Source: Candidatus Solibacter sp. | Lineage (GTDB): Bacteria > Acidobacteriota > Terriglobia > Bryobacterales > Bryobacteraceae | NCBI GenBank assembly: GCA_017883345.1 | Contig: JADGNT010000082.1 | Location: forward strand, 1 to 10,916 | Reading direction: 5' to 3' | Length of the DNA stretch: 10,916 nucleotides | Notes under the pieces: model-generated | The model's input: the letters and a program-made list of their open reading frames with translations, nothing else | Told to the model about the DNA's origin: nothing | The model's database searches: none | Shown here: one piece after another, positions 7,704 to 10,916 of the stretch | Numbering within the stretch: position 1 is the stretch's first letter | How the letters are laid out: the number at the start of each line of letters is the position of its first letter | Position numbers and translations under genes: made by a program

Positions 7704-7772
7704 GTGGCGCAGGCACTCGTGCCTGCCGCGTCCCGATGAGTCGGGACGCGGCAGACTGAGAGTCCGCGCCAC
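7704..7772. repeat. Composite palindromic intergenic element (REP/MITE-like) between convergent selB and M56 genes
   Basis: A 69-base unit bounded by a 7-base terminal inverted repeat (GTGGCGC at 7704-7710, GCGCCAC at 7766-7772). Inside are a hairpin with a 7-base stem (7709-7715 with 7720-7726), a perfect 14-base stem with a TGAG loop (7723-7736 with 7741-7754), and a smaller imperfect hairpin (7751-7767, loop GAG at 7758-7760). The first two share bases 7723-7726, so they compete. It fills over half of the 129-base gap between the two stop codons. It may act as a bidirectional terminator, but no T-tract follows either side. Its layout resembles dispersed palindromic repeats. I believe similar elements are common in Solibacter-type genomes, which I cannot check here. 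Confidence 0.75.
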
Positions 7773-7805
7773 ATCGGCGCTGTGAGTTTATTCTTGCGTG
7801 GGTCC

Positions 7806-8780
7806 TCAGTGAATCAGTTGTTCGATGATCCGGTGGGCCGACTGCAGAGTCGCCGGATGCAGCATGAAGGCTGTGCATCCAGCGGCCAGCGCCACAACCG
7901 CTGTCACGGCCGCCCCGTTGCCGGGGCGAATCGGCGCGGCAGGCGCGGGACTCAGCAGGCGGTCCACGCGCGCCGAGATTTCGCGGCTATCTCCCAGAAA
8001 TGAGGCGGAGAGCGGTGACGCTGGCGGAGTTCCTCCCATGCGGGCGATGCGCACCAGCGCGGCGGCGAGGGACAGCGACAGGTGGGCGTCGCCCGCCACC
8101 GCGTCGTCATCGGCGGCCCATTCGGTGAAGCGCGCCCAGCCGCGCTCGATGGCGTCGAAGCCGTGGAAGCCGGGCAGCAGGCCGGGCGCCAGCAGCATCA
8201 AAAGGCGTTTCAGATTGTCGCGCGAAACCAGGTGCGCCTCCTCGTGGCGCAGGGCAGCGGCCATCTGTGCCGCCGACAGCGCGCCGATCACCGGACGCGA
8301 GATCGCCAGGCGCGAAACGAAGACGCCCACCAGTGCCAGCAAGGGCGCCGGGGCATCCACAATCCAGACCGGCAGGCGCGAACCAGGCAGGGTCGAAAGG
8401 CGGCCCAGACGCTCGCAGCCGCGGGCGTGGCGCATGGAACGGGCGGCGGCGCGCACCCCGCGAGCGGTCGAGAGGGTCCACAGGGCGGCGGCCAGAATCG
8501 CTGCCGCCAGACAGCCCGCGCCCACCTCTTCCGCATTGGTTTCGGGTTCCAGCCACAGGTAGCTGGGCACGCAAAGTCCGGCTACCACGAACAGCGCCAA
8601 CGCCGCCGGCAGCAGACGCAGCGCCAGCAAAAATCTCCCGGCGGAACGCGGGCGCATGCGCCGCGCGGCGCGCACCGCGGCGGGGCCGCCGGCCGCCACC
8701 ACCAGGCCCACCACGCTGTGGATGACGAAGAAGGCGGCCAGACAAAGGCACAGCAAACGAAGCAGGTACGGCGCCATCAT
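7806..8780 (-). CDS. M56-family membrane metallopeptidase (BlaR1/MecR1-type), no sensor domain
   Basis: The 324-residue product (from ATG at 8780) has several membrane segments (about 5-30, 50-75, 84-104, possibly 143-165, and near the C-terminus). It carries the gluzincin zinc site HEEAH at 179-183 followed by RDNL, with E220 in TEWAADDDA as the likely third ligand. M56 peptidases transduce an extracellular signal by cleaving the cognate BlaI/MecI repressor. Here there is no C-terminal penicillin-binding or other recognisable sensor domain, only one more hydrophobic segment, so what activates it is unknown. An in-frame GTG at 8798 would add six residues. ATG at 8780 is preferred because a GGAGG lies eight bases upstream and the codon overlaps the upstream repressor stop as ATGA, the classic coupling arrangement. 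Confidence 0.9.
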   Translation of the reverse strand: MMAPYLLRLLCLCLAAFFVIHSVVGLVVAAGGPAAVRAARRMRPRSAGRFLLALRLLPAALALFVVAGLCVPSYLWLEPETNAEEVGAGCLAAAILAAALWTLSTARGVRAAARSMRHARGCERLGRLSTLPGSRLPVWIVDAPAPLLALVGVFVSRLAISRPVIGALSAAQMAAALRHEEAHLVSRDNLKRLLMLLAPGLLPGFHGFDAIERGWARFTEWAADDDAVAGDAHLSLSLAAALVRIARMGGTPPASPLSASFLGDSREISARVDRLLSPAPAAPIRPGNGAAVTAVVALAAGCTAFMLHPATLQSAHRIIEQLIH

Positions 8781-9205
8781 GGCTTCGGCCTCCGGCACAG
8801 TTCCTTGCGCCGCAGCTTGATCTTCTTCTGCAACTCGTCGAGCAGAGCTTCATCGTGCCGGCCCACCGCCTCCACCAGGCAGGAAATCAGCAGATCGCGC
8901 GAAGGCTCCGCGACGGAGAGGAATCCGGCCACAAAATCGCCTGCGCGCTTATGCTCCCACTCCGTACGATTCAGGGTGGGCGAGTAGAGGAAGGCGCGGT
9001 CGAATTTGCGCCGGGCCAGCAGACCCTTCTTGAACAGCCGGTCGAGCGTGGTCATCACTGTCGTGTAGGCCAGGGGGCGGTCCAGCCGATCCACCACGTC
9101 ACGCACGTTGCTTTCGCCGCGCGCCCAAAGGATCTCCATTACGGTCACCTCCAGCGGGCCTAACGGCTGGGGCACGGGCGAACGGTCTTTGAAAAGTCCC
9201 ATCAT
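8777..9205 (-). CDS. BlaI/MecI/CopY-family winged-helix transcriptional repressor
   Basis: The product is about 142 residues, typical for BlaI. It contains a winged-helix DNA-binding domain (about 10-80): PLGPLEVTVMEILWARGESNVRDVV, then the recognition-helix region AYTTVMTTLDRLFKKGLL and the wing RRKFDRAFLYSP. A C-terminal helical dimerisation part follows. Such repressors bind operator dyads as dimers and are inactivated when the partner M56 peptidase cleaves them. The M56 gene follows with a 4-base overlap. A longer frame opens at 9286, but its first 27 codons cross the hairpins at 9265-9304 and look non-coding. ATG at 9205 or the adjacent ATG at 9202 is the likely start, though neither has a clear ribosome binding site. 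The regulated genes are not evident; autoregulation of the pair is likely from the family. Confidence 0.92.
   Translation of the reverse strand: MMGLFKDRSPVPQPLGPLEVTVMEILWARGESNVRDVVDRLDRPLAYTTVMTTLDRLFKKGLLARRKFDRAFLYSPTLNRTEWEHKRAGDFVAGFLSVAEPSRDLLISCLVEAVGRHDEALLDELQKKIKLRRKELCRRPKP
8789..8793 (-). promoter_or_regulatory. Ribosome binding site for the M56 peptidase, inside the repressor gene
   Basis: GGAGG on the minus strand, eight bases before the ATG at 8780 and within the last codons of the blaI-like gene. It decides the M56 start against the upstream GTG at 8798, which overlaps its far side. Confidence 0.75.
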
Positions 9206-9230
9206 GAGGCGGCAAGAGCCGATTGCCTGG

Positions 9231-9236
9231 ATTCTA
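9231..9236 (-). promoter_or_regulatory. Possible -10 element of the blaI-like/M56 operon
   Basis: TAGAAT on the minus strand, 25 bases before the ATG at 9205, would give a leader of roughly 19 bases. No matching -35 hexamer is seen at the right distance, and no clear BlaI-type operator dyad was found, so this is only a candidate. Confidence 0.25.
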
Positions 9237-9264
9237 GCGCATTCAACGGGGGCGCGGAGGAAGC

Positions 9265-9304
9265 ATGCCCCCACGAAAGGGGGCATGGCAGCCTGGAAGG
9301 CTGC
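9265..9304. repeat. Two tandem perfect hairpins between the thioredoxin-like and blaI-like genes
   Basis: An 8-base stem ATGCCCCC (9265-9272 with 9279-9286, 6-base loop) is followed one base later by a 7-base stem GCAGCCT (9288-9294 with 9298-9304, 3-base loop). The pair begins seven bases past the stop of the thioredoxin-like gene in its direction of transcription. It could end the mtnA operon transcript, but neither hairpin is followed by a T-tract. The two neatly stacked GC-rich stems also look like a dispersed palindromic repeat. The rest of the gap 9206-9310 holds only the possible promoter. Confidence 0.65.
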
Positions 9305-9310
9305 TCTACG

Positions 9311-9838
9311 CTATTTCTTGACAGCGGGCGCGCCCGCCAGCAACTTATCGATCTCCCGCGAGAGCCCGTTGCCTTCGAAAATGTCCTTCGTCAACACGCC
9401 ATTCTGCCAGGAGTTGCGAATCATTCCGTTGGCGTCGATCAGATACACGCCCGGCAGATCGAAAGATGGCGAACGCACATAGGCGTAGGCCACCTGGCCC
9501 TGATCCAGCAGCAGCGGGTAGGTGAGTTTGTGCTCTTTGACGAATTGGGCCATGGTTTGCGGACTATCGACGGGCGGATTGGCTATGGCGAGAATGGCCA
9601 GCTTATCGGCGTACTTCAACTTCAGGCCGTTCAGCACCGTGCTGAAGCTCGCGCAGTGCGGGCAGGTGGTCTGCATGAACTCCACCAGCACGATCTTGCC
9701 GCGGTAATCGGCGAGATCCCGCCATTCTCCGCTGGTATCGATCAGGCAAAAGCCCGGCGCGCGGCGCAGCGGGCCGGCGGCAAACAGGGCGGCAAACAGG
9801 GCAACCCAGCAGAGCAGTGCAGATGCGATTTTCTTCAT
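9311..9838 (-). CDS. Secreted thioredoxin-fold protein, TlpA/AhpC-TSA-like, CPHC active site
   Basis: The 175-residue product has an N-terminal hydrophobic segment (about 4-21) fitting a signal peptide or anchor, so it acts outside the cytoplasm. The thioredoxin-like domain follows: LIDTSGEWRDLADYRGKIVLVEF, then the redox motif C59-P-H-C62. A DLPGVYLID stretch follows, in which P129 is the likely cis-proline, and then a C-terminal helix. The DxxGxxxxLxxxxGKxxLVxF layout before CxxC is typical of TlpA/ResA-type thiol-disulfide oxidoreductases and peroxiredoxin-like relatives. CPHC is the DsbA-type dipeptide, usually linked to a more oxidising couple. The substrate is unknown. ATG at 9838 is chosen over an adjacent GTG at 9841 because an AAGGTG lies at better spacing. 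It starts 25 bases after mtnA, so the two are probably co-transcribed. Confidence 0.85.
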   Translation of the reverse strand: MKKIASALLCWVALFAALFAAGPLRRAPGFCLIDTSGEWRDLADYRGKIVLVEFMQTTCPHCASFSTVLNGLKLKYADKLAILAIANPPVDSPQTMAQFVKEHKLTYPLLLDQGQVAYAYVRSPSFDLPGVYLIDANGMIRNSWQNGVLTKDIFEGNGLSREIDKLLAGAPAVKK

Positions 9839-9863
9839 CACAATTTCACCTTAACACGCGTCT

Positions 9864-10889
9864 TCAGCCCACCATTTTCTTGAGCGATTCCTCATACGGC
9901 GCGCGCGCCACACCGTTCTCGGTGATGATGGCGGTGACGTAGCGGGCGGGCGTCACATCGAAGGCCGGGTTCTCGACCGCGGTGCCTTCCGGCGCCACCC
10001 GGTGACCGCAAACGTGCGTCACCTCGGCCGCCGCACGTTGTTCGATCGGGATCTGGCCGCCGGAAGCGAGCTGAAGATCGAGCGTCGAAACCGGCGCGGC
10101 GACGAAGAACGGTACGCCGTTTTCCTTGGCCAGCACGGCCACCGAATAGGTGCCGATCTTGTTGGCGACGTCGCCGTTGCCGGCGATCCGGTCCGCTCCC
10201 ACCACCACGCAACCGATGCGGCCCGACTTCATGAAGTGGCCGGCCATATTGTCGGTGATCAAAGTGGTCGGGATGCCATCCTGCTGGAGTTCCCAGACGG
10301 TGAGGCGCGCGCCTTGCAGAAACGGGCGCGTCTCGTCGGCGAAGACATCGATCTGCTTGCCGCTTTCGCGGGCGGCGCGGATCACGCCCAGCGCCGTGCC
10401 GTACCCGGCGGTGGCCAGCGCGCCGGCATTGCAGTGCGTGAGCACCGTCTTGTGGTCCGGTACCAGCGCCGCGCCATGGCGCCCGATGGCGCGGTTGATG
10501 GCGATATCCTCCTCGCGCACCAGTTGCGCTTCCTGAATCAGCCGCTCGCGGACCTCGGCGAGAGGCTTGCCGCGAAGCGCGGTGTACCGGCGCTTCATGC
10601 GGTCGATCGCCCAGAACAGATTCACCGCGGTCGGCCGCGTCTTGGCGAGCGTCTCGCAGATCGCGTCCACCTGGGCGTCCAGATCCGCTTCGCTCGCGTG
10701 CTGCACGCCGATGGCGACTCCCATGGCGGCGGCCACGCCGATGGCCGGCGCTCCCCGAATGATCATGTCGCGGATGGCGGTGGCCACCTCCTGGTAATTT
10801 CGGCAGGTCACGTATTCTTCGTGCAGCGGCAAGCGGGTCTGGTCGATCATGACCACGCCTTGCGGGGTCCATTCGATTGTTTCTACCAT
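9864..10889 (-). CDS. mtnA: S-methyl-5-thioribose-1-phosphate isomerase MtnA
   Basis: The 341-residue product matches the eIF2B-related isomerase that converts methylthioribose-1-phosphate to methylthioribulose-1-phosphate in the cytosolic methionine salvage pathway. Signatures are IRGAPAIG at about 44-51, [13 protein letters not shown] at 83-95, the catalytic cysteine C153 in [10 protein letters not shown], the [15 protein letters not shown] stretch at about 183-197, the catalytic aspartate D233 in [19 protein letters not shown] (shown here as its key part), and a phosphate-binding C-terminal region. The seven-residue offset from the Bacillus enzyme numbering (Cys160, Asp240) is consistent for both catalytic residues. 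The ATG at 10889 gives the conserved N-terminus; the upstream region is cut by the window edge and shows only a weak ribosome binding site. No other salvage gene is present here. The next gene downstream encodes a thioredoxin-fold protein. Confidence 0.97.
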   Translation of the reverse strand: MVETIEWTPQGVVMIDQTRLPLHEEYVTCRNYQEVATAIRDMIIRGAPAIGVAAAMGVAIGVQHASEADLDAQVDAICETLAKTRPTAVNLFWAIDRMKRRYTALRGKPLAEVRERLIQEAQLVREEDIAINRAIGRHGAALVPDHKTVLTHCNAGALATAGYGTALGVIRAARESGKQIDVFADETRPFLQGARLTVWELQQDGIPTTLITDNMAGHFMKSGRIGCVVVGADRIAGNGDVANKIGTYSVAVLAKENGVPFFVAAPVSTLDLQLASGGQIPIEQRAAAEVTHVCGHRVAPEGTAVENPAFDVTPARYVTAIITENGVARAPYEESLKKMVG

Positions 10890-10916
10890 GTGTGGGCTTA
10901 CTCTCAGACTATCACT

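Noticed and set aside
5775..7772. Minus-strand frames of 282 and 381 codons opposite selB
   Set aside because: Together they cover the complete selB gene; His/Arg/Gln-rich translations without motifs, and the second runs into the palindromic element.
7677..7805. tRNA-Sec (selC) next to selB
   Set aside because: The stems here are nested or competing palindromes with 2-4 base loops; there is no cloverleaf, TTC arm or long variable arm of a selC gene.
7704..9304. CRISPR-like interpretation of the palindromic segments
   Set aside because: No direct repeat recurs at regular spacing; the two elements differ in sequence and lie 1.5 kb apart.
9311..9838. Selenoprotein candidate near selB (thioredoxin-fold protein)
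   Set aside because: The redox site reads C-P-H-C with ordinary cysteine codons, and the gene ends in TAG; no in-frame TGA interrupts a conserved domain.
9892..10872. 326-codon frame on the same strand as mtnA in another phase
   Set aside because: Out-of-frame translation of mtnA, very rich in Arg, Gly and Pro; mtnA has all catalytic motifs.

Overview
The window is a GC-rich bacterial chromosomal segment. It most resembles an acidobacterium of the Solibacter/Bryobacter type. That placement is an inference from gene content (a carboxypeptidase-regulatory-like TonB-dependent receptor, a BlaI/M56 pair, an HpnI-like glycosyltransferase, SelB) and from palindromic intergenic elements. No marker gene such as rRNA is present. 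Coding density is high, and all genes except selB lie on the minus strand.

Read in the direction of minus-strand transcription, from the right edge: mtnA (methionine salvage isomerase) is followed after 25 bases by a secreted thioredoxin-fold protein with a CPHC site. A spacer of about 105 bases with two tandem hairpins follows. Then comes a translationally coupled blaI-like repressor and M56 metallopeptidase pair (ATGA overlap). A 129-base spacer holding an elaborate palindromic element separates the M56 gene from the convergent plus-strand selB (selenocysteine-specific elongation factor). selB starts only 20 bases from the divergently transcribed hpnI-like glycosyltransferase gene. Beyond that is a vapBC-type toxin-antitoxin pair (AbrB-fold antitoxin, PIN toxin; 20-base overlap). 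The left part is a probable two-gene operon: a compact TonB-dependent receptor whose stop codon overlaps the start of a multi-pass membrane protein. The membrane protein runs off the left edge and has GT-C-like features.

The genes do not form one pathway. They are small independent units: methionine salvage plus thiol chemistry, a proteolysis-relieved repressor circuit, selenoprotein translation, lipid or hopanoid glycosylation, toxin-antitoxin, and outer-membrane uptake plus envelope modification. I found no clearly new multi-gene system. The points most worth a second look are the palindromic elements (7704-7772, 9265-9304, 1387-1416, 3909-3948), the very tight divergent hpnI/selB start region, the sensorless BlaI/M56 pair, and the receptor/membrane-protein pair.
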